Assembly (NCBI GenBank): GCA_003142495.1
Contig: PLMM01000230.1
Span: 1-11,998 of the forward strand
Source of the DNA: Gemmatimonadota bacterium
GTDB lineage: Bacteria > Gemmatimonadota > Gemmatimonadetes > Gemmatimonadales > Gemmatimonadaceae
DNA: 11,998 nt
Reading direction: 5' to 3'
Shown here one piece after another: positions 1 through 8,491 of this stretch. The stretch's first letter is position 1, and every line of letters begins with the position of its first letter. Both the position numbers and the translations under genes were made by a program. The notes beneath the pieces are model-generated. The model saw only the letters and a program-made list of their open reading frames with translations, was not told where the DNA came from and did no database searches.

Positions 1-1
1 A

Positions 2-493
2 CAGATGGCCGTGATGCTACAGGACATGTTCAAGCGCGTGGGCGCGCGTATGAGCATCGAGCACGTCGACTTCCCGACGCTCAATGCGCGGCAGCCTGCG
101 CACGATTACGACGCCGCCTTCGACGGAATGTCGCTGGACCCGACGCCCTCCGGAATTCGGCAGGAGTGGAGCACCGCGGCCGCAAAGGCCGAGGGCATCA
201 GCAACACCGGCCAGTACATGAATCCTGAATTCGATGCCACCATCGACTCCGCGGTTGCAGCGATGGACCGGAAGGCGGCAATCGCCTTGTACCGTCGCGC
301 CTACGCGATCATCGCCAACGATGCACCCGCGATCTGGCTCTACGAGGCACCGGCGCTGGCCGGCATGAACGTGAACGTGCATCCCGCGCCGATGCGCGGT
401 GACATGTGGTGGGTTCACCTCGCCGACTGGACGATCGGCGACGGCCCCGCGCCAAAGGGCGCGACCGTCGCGGTCGCAACGAGCGCGCACTAA
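2..493 (+). CDS. Peptide ABC transporter substrate-binding protein, family 5 (C-terminal part)
   Basis: This is the last 163 or so codons of a family 5 (DppA/OppA-like) solute-binding protein. The reading frame is open to the window edge, so the N-terminus and signal peptide lie upstream. Family features visible are the DYDAAFDG strand, the DPTPSG...W segment, the 'NPEFDATIDSAV' helix, the 'ALYRRAYAIIANDAPAIWLYE' stretch (split by a hinge-like turn) and a final tryptophan-rich segment (MWWVHLADW). Such proteins bind di- or oligopeptides in the periplasm and deliver them to the DppBC permease. The stop codon lies 3 bases before the first permease gene, so it belongs to the same operon. The ligand cannot be read from this fragment. 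Nickel, heme and glutathione binders share the fold, and dipeptide is preferred here because of the POT transporter downstream. Confidence 0.9.
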   Translation, partial: QMAVMLQDMFKRVGARMSIEHVDFPTLNARQPAHDYDAAFDGMSLDPTPSGIRQEWSTAAAKAEGISNTGQYMNPEFDATIDSAVAAMDRKAAIALYRRAYAIIANDAPAIWLYEAPALAGMNVNVHPAPMRGDMWWVHLADWTIGDGPAPKGATVAVATSAH

Positions 494-496
494 GCG

Positions 497-1462
497 ATGA
501 GGCGGCTGCTCGCGCGCCGCCTTCTGCAGGGGCTTGCCGTCATCTGGATCGTCGTCACGCTGACCTTCGTACTGTTGCATCTCGCACCCGGCGACGCGTT
601 CTCGTACCACGACCGCCACATCCCGGCCGAGGTGATTGCGCGCTGGCGACACGTCTACTGCCTCGATCGCCCACTCGCCGTACAGTACGGATGCTACGTG
701 CGCTCGATGGCCAGCGGGAACCTCGGCTACTCGATATCGCAGCAGCGACCCGTGCTCGACATTCTCATCGATTACGTTCCGCGCACGATCGAGCTGATGC
801 TTGTCTCTCTGCTCGTGAGCTTCGCAGTCGGCATCACGCTCGGCGTTCTCGAGGCGCGTCGCCGAGGACAGATCGCGGATTGGGGGACGCGCGCGATCAC
901 GCTGTTCTTTTATTCGATGCCCGACTTCTGGCTTGCGCTGATGCTGGTGCTCATCTTCGCGTACTGGATTCCGATCTTCCCGATTAGCGGGATCGAGGAT
1001 GTGATCAACGGGCCCACGTTCAGCTGGGGACAGCATGTCATCGACCACATTCGGCATCTCGTGCTGCCCGCCACGTCGCTCGTTCTGCTGACCTGTGCTG
1101 CCATCGCACGCTTCCAGCGGTCGGCGATGCTCGACGTCATGCGCATGGACTTCGTGATCACCGCGCGCGCGAAGGGCACGTCCGAGGATGCGATCGTGCG
1201 GCACCACGTCCTGCGCAACGCGCTGCTCCCGATCATCACGCTTGCCGGGCTCGCGCTCCCTGCCCTGCTCGGCGGCGCGGTGCTCGTGGAACTCGTCTTT
1301 TCGTGGCCCGGAATGGGCCGCGTCACCGCGGTGGCGGTCGGGAATCGCGACTATGCGCTCGTGATGGCGTCGGTACTCGTCACGAGCGTGCTCGTGGTGG
1401 TCGGGAACGTCGTCGCGGATCTGCTCTACGCGCTAGCGGATCCGCGCGTGCGCGCCGCCTAG
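497..1462 (+). CDS. dppB: Dipeptide/oligopeptide ABC transporter permease, DppB-like
   Basis: This 321-residue inner-membrane protein is one of the two permease subunits of the peptide ABC importer. It starts with a positively charged stretch and a long hydrophobic helix (about residues 8-30) that ends in the LAPGD motif typical of DppB. A periplasmic region follows with CLDRPLAVQYG and GNLGYSIS. The remaining helices are near residues 98-118, 132-160, 187-205, 245-270 and 287-312. The cytoplasmic EAA loop that docks on an ATPase is at residues 222-245 (ARAKGTSEDAIVRHHVLRNA), and the end carries the family's ADPR motif. Length matches the usual 305-340. ATG at 497 follows the upstream TAA by 3 bases and there is no strong Shine-Dalgarno site, so translation probably depends on coupling. 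Confidence 0.93.
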   Translation: MRRLLARRLLQGLAVIWIVVTLTFVLLHLAPGDAFSYHDRHIPAEVIARWRHVYCLDRPLAVQYGCYVRSMASGNLGYSISQQRPVLDILIDYVPRTIELMLVSLLVSFAVGITLGVLEARRRGQIADWGTRAITLFFYSMPDFWLALMLVLIFAYWIPIFPISGIEDVINGPTFSWGQHVIDHIRHLVLPATSLVLLTCAAIARFQRSAMLDVMRMDFVITARAKGTSEDAIVRHHVLRNALLPIITLAGLALPALLGGAVLVELVFSWPGMGRVTAVAVGNRDYALVMASVLVTSVLVVVGNVVADLLYALADPRVRAA

Positions 1463-2398
1463 GTGCTCGCCCTTCGCTGGCTGAGCGCTGCTCTACTGAT
1501 CGCTGCAGCCTCGGCAGCTCTGTGGAGGTACGCGCATCCGGGAATGCGTGCGAGCTCGCGACGCGCGGCCGCCGCGCGCTACGCCGCGAATCCATCGGCC
1601 GTGATCGCGCTCTTCGCCCTCCTCGTGATGTACGTGATCGCGGCGCTCGCCCCCTGGCTCGCGACGCACGATCCGATCGCGCTCCTGCCGCAGTCGTTCG
1701 TGAATCACCCGCCTTCGCGCGACTTGCTCTTCGGCACCGATTACGTCGGACGTGACGTGTTCAGCCGCGTGCTGTACGGCACGCGGCTCTCGCTCGCGAT
1801 CGCGCTCCTGGCGACGGTGATCTCGGTCATTCTCGGCACGGCGTACGGGCTTGTCGCGGGCTTCGTCGGCGGCGCGCTCGACACTATGATGATGCGTCTG
1901 GTCGACGCTTTCCTGGCCATTCCGAAGATCGTGCTGCTGATCGCCATTGGCGCACTGTGGGCGCCGCTCAGTGTGACTTCGCTCGTGCTCATCCTCGGAC
2001 TCACCGCCTGGTTCGGTACGAGCCGGCTCGTGCGCGCCGAGGTGCTCTCGCTGAGGGAGCGCGACATGGTGGTCGCCGCGCGCGCGCTCGGAGCCCGCGA
2101 CCTGGCCATCGTGCGCCGCCATGTGCTCCCGAACGTTCTGTCGCCCGTGATCGTGTCCGCGACGCTCGGCGTGGCCGGCGTGATCATCAACGAGGCGACT
2201 CTCTCCTTTCTCGGCATCGGCATCTCCGATCCCGCGCCAAGCCTTGGCAACATCATCCACGACGGATCAGCATTCATCGCCACCGCATGGTGGGTCGCAC
2301 TCTTCCCCGGCCTCGCACTCGTCATCACCGCGATGGCCTATAATCTCGCCGGCGACGGCTTGCGCGATGCGTTGGACCCGCGTCAGGTTGACCGGTGA
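1463..2398 (+). CDS. dppC: Dipeptide/oligopeptide ABC transporter permease, DppC-like
   Basis: This is the second permease subunit, 311 residues if it starts at GTG 1463, which directly abuts the DppB stop. Family marks are the first canonical helix (about 45-66), the GTDYVGRDVFSR motif (91-102), the EAA loop (205-228, AARALGARDLAIVRRHVLPN), the 'INEATLSFLGIG' motif (242-253) and a final LDPR. Unusually, there is an extra hydrophobic stretch at residues 4-21 before the canonical first helix. It would give seven rather than six membrane segments. An alternative start is ATG 1544 (Met28), giving 284 residues, with GGAGGT at 1524-1529 upstream but 14 bases away, which is too far for an ideal site. 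I keep 1463 because it joins DppB without a gap. The function call is firm and the start is uncertain. Confidence 0.92.
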   Translation: MLALRWLSAALLIAAASAALWRYAHPGMRASSRRAAAARYAANPSAVIALFALLVMYVIAALAPWLATHDPIALLPQSFVNHPPSRDLLFGTDYVGRDVFSRVLYGTRLSLAIALLATVISVILGTAYGLVAGFVGGALDTMMMRLVDAFLAIPKIVLLIAIGALWAPLSVTSLVLILGLTAWFGTSRLVRAEVLSLRERDMVVAARALGARDLAIVRRHVLPNVLSPVIVSATLGVAGVIINEATLSFLGIGISDPAPSLGNIIHDGSAFIATAWWVALFPGLALVITAMAYNLAGDGLRDALDPRQVDR

Positions 2399-3422
2399 TG
2401 ACCGAGCCGCTCCTCTCCGTGCAGGACCTCCGCACCTACTTCCGCACGAGCGCGGGCGTGGCGCGCGCGGTGGACGGCGTCTCCTTCGACATCGCAGCGA
2501 ACGAGTCCGTTGGCGTCGTCGGCGAATCCGGGTGCGGCAAGTCCGTCACATCGCTCTCGCTGCTGCGGCTCATCCAGCGCCCCGGCAGCATCGAGCCCGG
2601 CTCGAAGATCGGCTTCGAGGGCACGGATCTGCTCGCGCTCGATGATGAATCGATGCGGAAGATTCGCGGCAATCGCATCGCGATGATCTTTCAGGAACCG
2701 ATGACCGCGCTCAACCCGGTCTTCACCGTCGGCGCGCAGCTGGCCGAGGTGCCGCGCGTGCACTCGAGCATCAGCCGCGGCGATGCATGGGCGCGCGCGG
2801 TCGAGATGCTCGGCACCGTCGGCATCCCCGATCCCGCCGAGCGAGCGAAGTCGTATCCGCACCAGCTCTCGGGCGGAATGCGTCAGCGCGTGATGATCGG
2901 GATGGCGCTCATGCTCTCTCCCGCACTCCTGATCGCCGACGAGCCGACCACCGCCCTCGACGTCACGATCCAGGCGCAGATTCTGGAGCTCCTCGCCGCG
3001 CTGCGCGCGCGCACCGCGATGTCCGTGCTGCTCATCACGCACGACCTTGGCGTCGTCGCCGAGTCGACGTCGCGTGTGATCGTGATGTACGCGGGGGAGA
3101 TCGTCGAACAGGCGGGGGTGCGCGAGCTGTTCGCGCAGCCACACCATCCGTACACCGAGGGGCTGATGGCCGCGATGCCGCGCGCGGGGACGAAGCGCGA
3201 GCGGCTCACGGTGATCCCGGGCGCGGTGCCCTCGCCCTACGAGTGGCCCACGGGCTGCCGCTTCCACGAACGCTGCCCGTACGCGTGGGAGCGCTGCGAG
3301 CGCGAGCATCCGCCGCTCTACCAGATCGGCGCGGGGCACGTCTCGCGCTGCCATCTCGCGGTGGAGCCCGAGCGCCGCAACACCCCGCATGTGCCACTCG
3401 CCGCGCGCGCCGGAGCGGGCGC

Positions 3423-3426
<4 letters not shown>
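2398..3426 (+). CDS. dppD: Dipeptide ABC transporter ATP-binding protein, DppD-like
   Basis: This 342-residue ATPase powers the peptide importer at the cytoplasmic face, pairing with the DppF-like subunit. Visible motifs are Walker A GESGCGKS (42-49), the Q-loop glutamine in IFQEP (Q99), the signature LSGGMRQR (157-164), Walker B LLIADEP (177-183) with catalytic Glu182, and the switch histidine in THDLG (H215). The C-terminal oligopeptide-transporter domain holds four cysteines (287, 293, 300, 318; spacing CX5CX6CX17C). As I recall, such cysteines bind a [4Fe-4S] cluster in related Dpp ATPases. ATG 2398 overlaps the DppC stop by one base (TGATG), with AGGT 9 bases upstream. A GTG one codon earlier is possible but less likely. 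Length is usual for the family. Confidence 0.95.
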
Positions 3427-4478
<1,052 letters not shown>

Positions 4479-4507
4479 CGGGCTCCATGCTTCTCCAGCC
4501 CTAGCGC

Positions 4508-4512
4508 AGGAG
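4508..4512 (+). promoter_or_regulatory. Shine-Dalgarno site for the POT transporter
   Basis: AGGAG lies 4 bases before GTG 4517 and is the only good ribosome site in the 38 bases between the DppF-like and POT genes. It supports the GTG start. No promoter or convincing terminator is visible in this short gap, so read-through from the ABC genes is likely. Confidence 0.6.
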
Positions 4513-4516
4513 CATC

Positions 4517-6076
4517 GTGTCCGCCGCCGTCGATATCCTCTCAACCGCCGCCGATCGCCCGCCAGCGCTCGACGACACCGCACTCTTCGGCCATCCGCGC
4601 GGGCTCGGCCTGCTGTTCATCACCGAGATGTGGGAGCGCTTCTCGTACTACGGAATGCGGGCGATCCTCATTCTGTATCTCACTCAGGCGCTCCACTGGA
4701 ACACGGCGCGCGCGGCGAATCTGTACGGCACGTACACGATGCTCGTCTTCCTCACGCCGTTGATCGGCGGCTACCTCGCCGATCGAATCATCGGCACACG
4801 CCGATCGCTCGTCATAGGAGGAATAATCATAGCGGCGGGGCACTTCTGCCTCGCCGTTCCGTCGATGACGATGTTCTACACCGGCCTCACACTCATCATC
4901 ATCGGCACCGGCTTCTTCAAGCCGAACGTGTCGACCATGGTCGGCCAGATCTACGCGGACGGCGATTCACGGCGCGACGCCGGCTTCACGATCTTCTATG
5001 TCGGCATCAACACGGGCGCCTTCCTCGGCGGCCTCGTCTGCGGCTATCTCGCCGATCAAACACGCTTTGGCGATCGCGGCTGGCACTGGGGCTTCGGCGC
5101 CGCCGGCATCGGCATGATCCTCGGCCTCATCGTCTACGTCGCCTTCCGCGACAAATATCTTCCCGGGATAGGCGTCCGCGCGACGAAGCAGATTCCCGGC
5201 GTCGCCGCACCGATCGTCGCGAAGGACAGCAAGGTGGCGCTCCACGCGACCATCGGCGCCGCGGCCGGCATCGCGATCAGCGTGCTCCTCGGCGGCTTCG
5301 ATCTGCTGAGCGCATTCGTCTCCGCCACGATCGGCGCGTCACTCGCAGTAACGATCCTCGGCTCGCACGGTGAGGAGCGGAAGCGCGTGATCGCGATCTT
5401 CATCGTCGCCTTCTTCGTCGTCGTCTTCTGGGCGTGCTACGAGCAGGCCGGCAGCTCGATGAATCTCTTCGCCGCCAACAACACGGATCTGCAGCTCGGC
5501 TCCTTCCACATTCCCGCCGCGTGGTTCCAGAACGTGAACCCCGCCGTCATCGTGATCTTCGCGCCGCTCTTCGCGTGGATCTGGGTGAAGCTGAACAAGA
5601 TGGGCCGCGAGCCATCGACCGCCGTCAAGATGGTGATCGGACTCGCACTCCTCGGCTTCGGCTTCGTGTTCATGGTGATCGGCGGCAGGCGCGCCGACAA
5701 CGGCATGCTCGTGAGCCCGCTCTGGCTCGTCGCCGCGTACACCTTCCATACGTGGGGCGAGCTCTGTCTCTCGCCGGTGGGTCTGTCGTACGTGACGAAG
5801 GTCGCGCCGGTGCGCTTCGCGTCGCTCTTGATGGGTGTGTGGTTCCTCGCGAACGGCGCGGCGAACAAGATCGCGGGAACGATCGCCGAGCTCACGCCCA
5901 CGCCGGGCGAGGCTGCTGCCGCCCCGCGCGGTGGGTTCATCGGGATGTTGCAGCACGTCGCCATCACGAATCACGGCTTCTACACGATCTTCCTCGTGAT
6001 GGCGCTCTCGGCCTCGCTGCTCATGATCTTCTTCGTGCCGACGCTCAAGCGGCTCACGTCGACGGTCAGTACGTGA
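4517..6076 (+). CDS. Proton-coupled di/tripeptide transporter, POT/PTR2 family
   Basis: This 519-residue inner-membrane symporter belongs to the POT (PTR2, DtpT/PepT-like) branch of the major facilitator superfamily and imports di- and tripeptides with protons. The hallmark ExxERFxYYG motif is at residues 37-46 (E37, E40, R41), followed by GGYLADR (84-90) and FFKPN (133-137) with the conserved lysine K135. The PTR2 signature FYVGINTG is at 160-167, WACYEQAGSS at 305-314, and the TWGELCLSPVGLSYVTK block at 412-428 holds E415. Length and hydrophobic segments fit the 14-helix bacterial form, including two extra central helices near 240-285. The GTG start is set by AGGAG at 4508-4512. It sits 38 bases after the ABC importer genes on the same strand, which supports a peptide substrate for both systems. 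Substrate preference within the family is inferred. Confidence 0.94.
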   Translation: MSAAVDILSTAADRPPALDDTALFGHPRGLGLLFITEMWERFSYYGMRAILILYLTQALHWNTARAANLYGTYTMLVFLTPLIGGYLADRIIGTRRSLVIGGIIIAAGHFCLAVPSMTMFYTGLTLIIIGTGFFKPNVSTMVGQIYADGDSRRDAGFTIFYVGINTGAFLGGLVCGYLADQTRFGDRGWHWGFGAAGIGMILGLIVYVAFRDKYLPGIGVRATKQIPGVAAPIVAKDSKVALHATIGAAAGIAISVLLGGFDLLSAFVSATIGASLAVTILGSHGEERKRVIAIFIVAFFVVVFWACYEQAGSSMNLFAANNTDLQLGSFHIPAAWFQNVNPAVIVIFAPLFAWIWVKLNKMGREPSTAVKMVIGLALLGFGFVFMVIGGRRADNGMLVSPLWLVAAYTFHTWGELCLSPVGLSYVTKVAPVRFASLLMGVWFLANGAANKIAGTIAELTPTPGEAAAAPRGGFIGMLQHVAITNHGFYTIFLVMALSASLLMIFFVPTLKRLTSTVST

Positions 6077-6093
6077 GCGCGCGTCGCATCACG
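6072..6093. terminator. Possible bidirectional hairpin at convergent gene ends
   Basis: CGTGAGCG (6072-6079) can pair with CGC-A-TCACG (6085-6093) with one bulged A and a 5-base loop. The stem includes the stop codons of both the POT gene and the convergent Omp85 gene, which end only 12 bases apart. There is no T-tract on either side, so this is at best a weak or factor-assisted terminator and could be chance in GC-rich DNA. Confidence 0.3.
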
Positions 6094-7831
6094 GCCAGGT
6101 AAAGACCGAGTTCGGCGTCACGAGCTCGCGACCGGAGCGCACGTCGCGCGGCTCGCGATAGGTGAAGCGATTTGCATTCGTGAAGCTGACGCGAAACTGC
6201 CATCGCGCGCGCAGATCGGGAGACATCGCGCGCGCGATGTCGAGGCGATACGTGATCTTGGAGCCTGGCGGCACGGCGACGAGCACACCGAGTCCCGCGC
6301 CGTACTTGAGCGGCGTCGTATCGCCGTAACCGAGCGGCGCGTCGCCCTTCCACACACGCCCGGCGTCTCCGAACACCGCCATCCCGATGTCGGCCTGATC
6401 GCGAATCTTCCCGAAATACCAGCGGTCCTCGAGGCGCATCACGAAGCGGATGTTGCCGGCGTCCGGCGACGCGTGATAGCCGCGCACGCCACCGTCGAGC
6501 TCACCGAGCGGCAGCTGCACCGGCACGCGTTGATTCCAGATTCCTGCCCAATCGATGCTGCCGACGAGCGTGTGTGAGCCCATGAGACGCTGATACATCG
6601 AGAAGTGTGCGCTCCCGATGACCCCGTCCCACTTGTTGTCCGTATAGTTGTTTCGCCCCTCCATCGTCGCCTGCAGATACGCGAAGGTGCGCTTGTTCCC
6701 CGCGCCCGCGTACAGATTCGACGCGAGGAAGATGTCGTCGTCCGTCGACCCCAGCACCTCGAGGCTGCGGCCGAGCAGTGTGCCCAACTGGAATCCCGCC
6801 GACATGTCCTGCGCGGCGGTGAGCGCGTCGAAGCGCTCGACGCGGACGAAGTCGATGCTGCGAATGCCCCAGAGCAGATTGAGGCGCGCGTTCTTGTGGC
6901 GCTCGAGAATGCGCATGAGCGTGTCGTACGGCACGCCCGGAGTGAGCGCCGGCGGCAGCCCGGGGGTGTCGTCTTCGCTCGAGAGACTCATGCCGAAGAG
7001 GCTCAATCGCCCCGGCTGACCCAAGCGGACGACACCACCGATGTCCACAAACTTGCGCGAGAAGTCGATCACCGCCGAGGTGTCATTCGTGCGGCGGAAC
7101 GAATAGATGTCCTGGTGATCGAGCGCGATCCCTCGCCACGCGAAGCGCTGCTCGTCCGTGAGAAAGGGATGCTCGGCGCCCACGAGCCAGCTGCTGATGC
7201 CGGCGTCGCCGCGCAACGCCTGCAGATCGAGATGCCACGGCTTGCCGAGGAACTGATAGTCGGCGTAGTTGGCGCCGAAGTAGTCGCGATAGACGCCGTG
7301 GGCCCAATGCGCGGAAACGTACTTCGCGTCGCCCTTGAAGTTCCCATCGCCGACCGTGAGCGACGAGAGGTACGGACTCGTGGGCGACGTGCCACCCCTG
7401 AGGATGGTCGTCAGCTCATCCGTCGTCTGCGCGACGATGATCACGCCGCCATTGCCATCGTCGTACGCGTTCACGGACGCGCTTGCGATGAACGGCTGCG
7501 CGCGCAGCAGCCGCTCGGACTCGCTGCGACGTCGATCGTCGCACGGCTGTCCGGACTCGACAATGAGAAGGCGGCGAACGACGCCGGGCCTCGTGCTCGT
7601 GTGAATGGAGCTGATGATCCCGATCGGCGACTCCCACCACTTGCCGTGGCGCGGATAGTACGGCGGGCGCGTCTGCACCTGGATGTCGCTGATGATCTGC
7701 CCCTCGCACTTCACCGCATTCCCCGCCTGCGCGTGCGCGCGCGACGACATCGCCGCCGCGCCGAGCCCCGTGGCTGCGAGCGCGATGGCGACACGCCTCG
7801 CGAAACCGGAACGCGCTGCTGCGCTGCGCAC
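6089..7831 (-). CDS. Omp85-superfamily outer-membrane beta-barrel protein with one POTRA-like domain
   Basis: This 580-residue protein has a Sec signal peptide (basic start, hydrophobic core, likely cleavage AHA|Q after residue 34). Residues about 45-142 resemble a single POTRA domain: strand ISDIQV, the TRPGVVRRLLIVESGQ helix region, SESERLLR, and a closing VIIVAQTTDE strand. The rest alternates like a beta-barrel. It ends with Omp85 hallmarks: VRGY (449-452, the L6 loop motif), LEDRWYF, GDAGRVW (488-494), YGAGLGV and ITYRLDIAR. Family members insert or move proteins, or occasionally lipids, across the outer membrane. BamA has about 800 residues and five POTRAs, so this is not BamA; a TamA- or D15-like role is possible. 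Two cysteines (42, 97) lie in or beside the POTRA domain. GTG 7831 has no clear ribosome site, and the gene follows the coiled-coil gene by 25 bases, so coupling is likely. The cargo is unknown. Confidence 0.82.
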   Translation of the reverse strand: MRSAAARSGFARRVAIALAATGLGAAAMSSRAHAQAGNAVKCEGQIISDIQVQTRPPYYPRHGKWWESPIGIISSIHTSTRPGVVRRLLIVESGQPCDDRRRSESERLLRAQPFIASASVNAYDDGNGGVIIVAQTTDELTTILRGGTSPTSPYLSSLTVGDGNFKGDAKYVSAHWAHGVYRDYFGANYADYQFLGKPWHLDLQALRGDAGISSWLVGAEHPFLTDEQRFAWRGIALDHQDIYSFRRTNDTSAVIDFSRKFVDIGGVVRLGQPGRLSLFGMSLSSEDDTPGLPPALTPGVPYDTLMRILERHKNARLNLLWGIRSIDFVRVERFDALTAAQDMSAGFQLGTLLGRSLEVLGSTDDDIFLASNLYAGAGNKRTFAYLQATMEGRNNYTDNKWDGVIGSAHFSMYQRLMGSHTLVGSIDWAGIWNQRVPVQLPLGELDGGVRGYHASPDAGNIRFVMRLEDRWYFGKIRDQADIGMAVFGDAGRVWKGDAPLGYGDTTPLKYGAGLGVLVAVPPGSKITYRLDIARAMSPDLRARWQFRVSFTNANRFTYREPRDVRSGRELVTPNSVFTWP

Positions 7832-7856
7832 TAGGGAGTGTCTGCTGGTGGAGAGG

Positions 7857-8363
7857 CTACTTGCCCATCCGGCGCTTCAAATCCGCCAGACGGGCCTCCG
7901 CGTCGGCGTCGCGCGCAGAACGATCCGCGGTGCGCCGGAGCGAATCGAGCTCGGAGATGTTCGCGCGATCGGAGTCGAGCGGTTCTTCCGCCGCACCACG
8001 TTCAGAAGGAGCGGCGGAATCCACGCCGCCCGTGAGTCGCTTGAGCTGCGCCGTCATCTCGGCGGTCTCGCGCTCGACCAGCGTGACCTCCTCCTCGAGC
8101 GCGGTGAACTTGCGCTCGAGCACCGTGATGCGCTCCGAGTGCTTGCGCTCGAACTCCGCCGCGAGCGTCACCGTCTCGGCGTCGTTGATCCCCGCCGCGA
8201 GCTGGCCGCGCCGGCGCACGGTGGCGAGCTCGGTGCGCTCGCGCTCGAGCTGCGCGCTTGCTGCATCGCGCGCCGCGCGGCTCTGCGAGAGCCCCACCTT
8301 CGCGTCCACAAGCGCCTCGCGCATGAGCCGCGCACGGGTGCGCGATGAGGGATCGTTCAGCAT
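7857..8363 (-). CDS. Hypothetical coiled-coil protein
   Basis: This 168-residue, highly charged protein has no signal peptide or membrane helix, so it is probably cytoplasmic. Residues 8-53 and 62-112 are rich in Ala, Leu, Glu and Arg with heptad-like spacing. They are separated by a short break (AAGIND, 56-61), which suggests a two-helix hairpin. Residues 113-133 form a Gly/Ala/Pro/Glu linker, and 136-168 a third short, charged helix. The layout is loosely like the stalk of PspA-type proteins, but I see no specific family motif and give no function. The ATG at 8363 has GAGGG 12 bases upstream. It lies 25 bases before the Omp85-like gene on the same strand, so the two are probably co-transcribed. 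Confidence 0.72.
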   Translation of the reverse strand: MLNDPSSRTRARLMREALVDAKVGLSQSRAARDAASAQLERERTELATVRRRGQLAAGINDAETVTLAAEFERKHSERITVLERKFTALEEEVTLVERETAEMTAQLKRLTGGVDSAAPSERGAAEEPLDSDRANISELDSLRRTADRSARDADAEARLADLKRRMGK

Positions 8364-8404
8364 GACGGGAATTTACCCTCCGCCAACGCGTCATCACGAC
8401 TCAT
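8357..8404 (-). other. Possible 15-codon leader ORF overlapping the coiled-coil gene start
   Basis: ATG 8404 opens a 15-residue frame (MSRDDALAEGKFPSC) whose TGA overlaps the second and third codons of the coiled-coil gene, as ATGCTGA. GGAGAG lies about 11 bases upstream of its ATG. The frame would couple translation to the main gene if used. No repeated regulatory codons are seen, so it may be chance. Confidence 0.2.
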
Positions 8405-8439
8405 TTTGAAAGCTTCTCTCCGGTGCTGCCGCATCGGGT

Positions 8440-8469
8440 ACGATAGGGAGCCGCTACCGGGAGGCGCAA
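8440..8469 (-). promoter_or_regulatory. Candidate sigma70-type promoter for the coiled-coil/Omp85 pair
   Basis: On the minus strand TTGCGC (8469-8464) and TATCGT (8445-8440) are separated by 18 bases, a fair match to the -35/-10 consensus. The predicted transcript would start about 70 bases before the coiled-coil gene. It lies in the 128-base gap after the 243-residue gene. No strong terminator for the upstream gene is visible in that gap. Confidence 0.35.
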
Positions 8470-8491
8470 GCGCGGCGAACGCCCTCGCGCG

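Noticed and set aside
17..1207. Long minus-strand frame of 396 codons opposite the SBP and DppB genes
   Set aside because: Composition is dominated by Arg, His, Asp and Glu, with no recognisable motifs. It mirrors two clearly recognised transporter genes and is a GC-bias shadow.
2787..3422. N-terminal extension of the DppF frame into dppD
   Set aside because: The extra 212 residues are Arg/Ala-rich out-of-frame dppD sequence. ATG 3423 with GGAG and ATGA overlap is the proper start.
4480..4501. GGGCT/AGCCC stem between dppF and the POT gene as a terminator
   Set aside because: Only 5 base pairs with a 12-base loop and no T-tract; too weak to separate the genes.
4488..4505. Five-codon mini-ORF (MLLQP) before the POT gene
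   Set aside because: No ribosome site and no coupling overlap with the POT start; most likely chance.
6605..7834. Plus-strand frame of 409 codons opposite the Omp85 gene
   Set aside because: The minus strand has a signal peptide, POTRA-like region and Omp85 end motifs. The plus frame is a charged, motif-free shadow.
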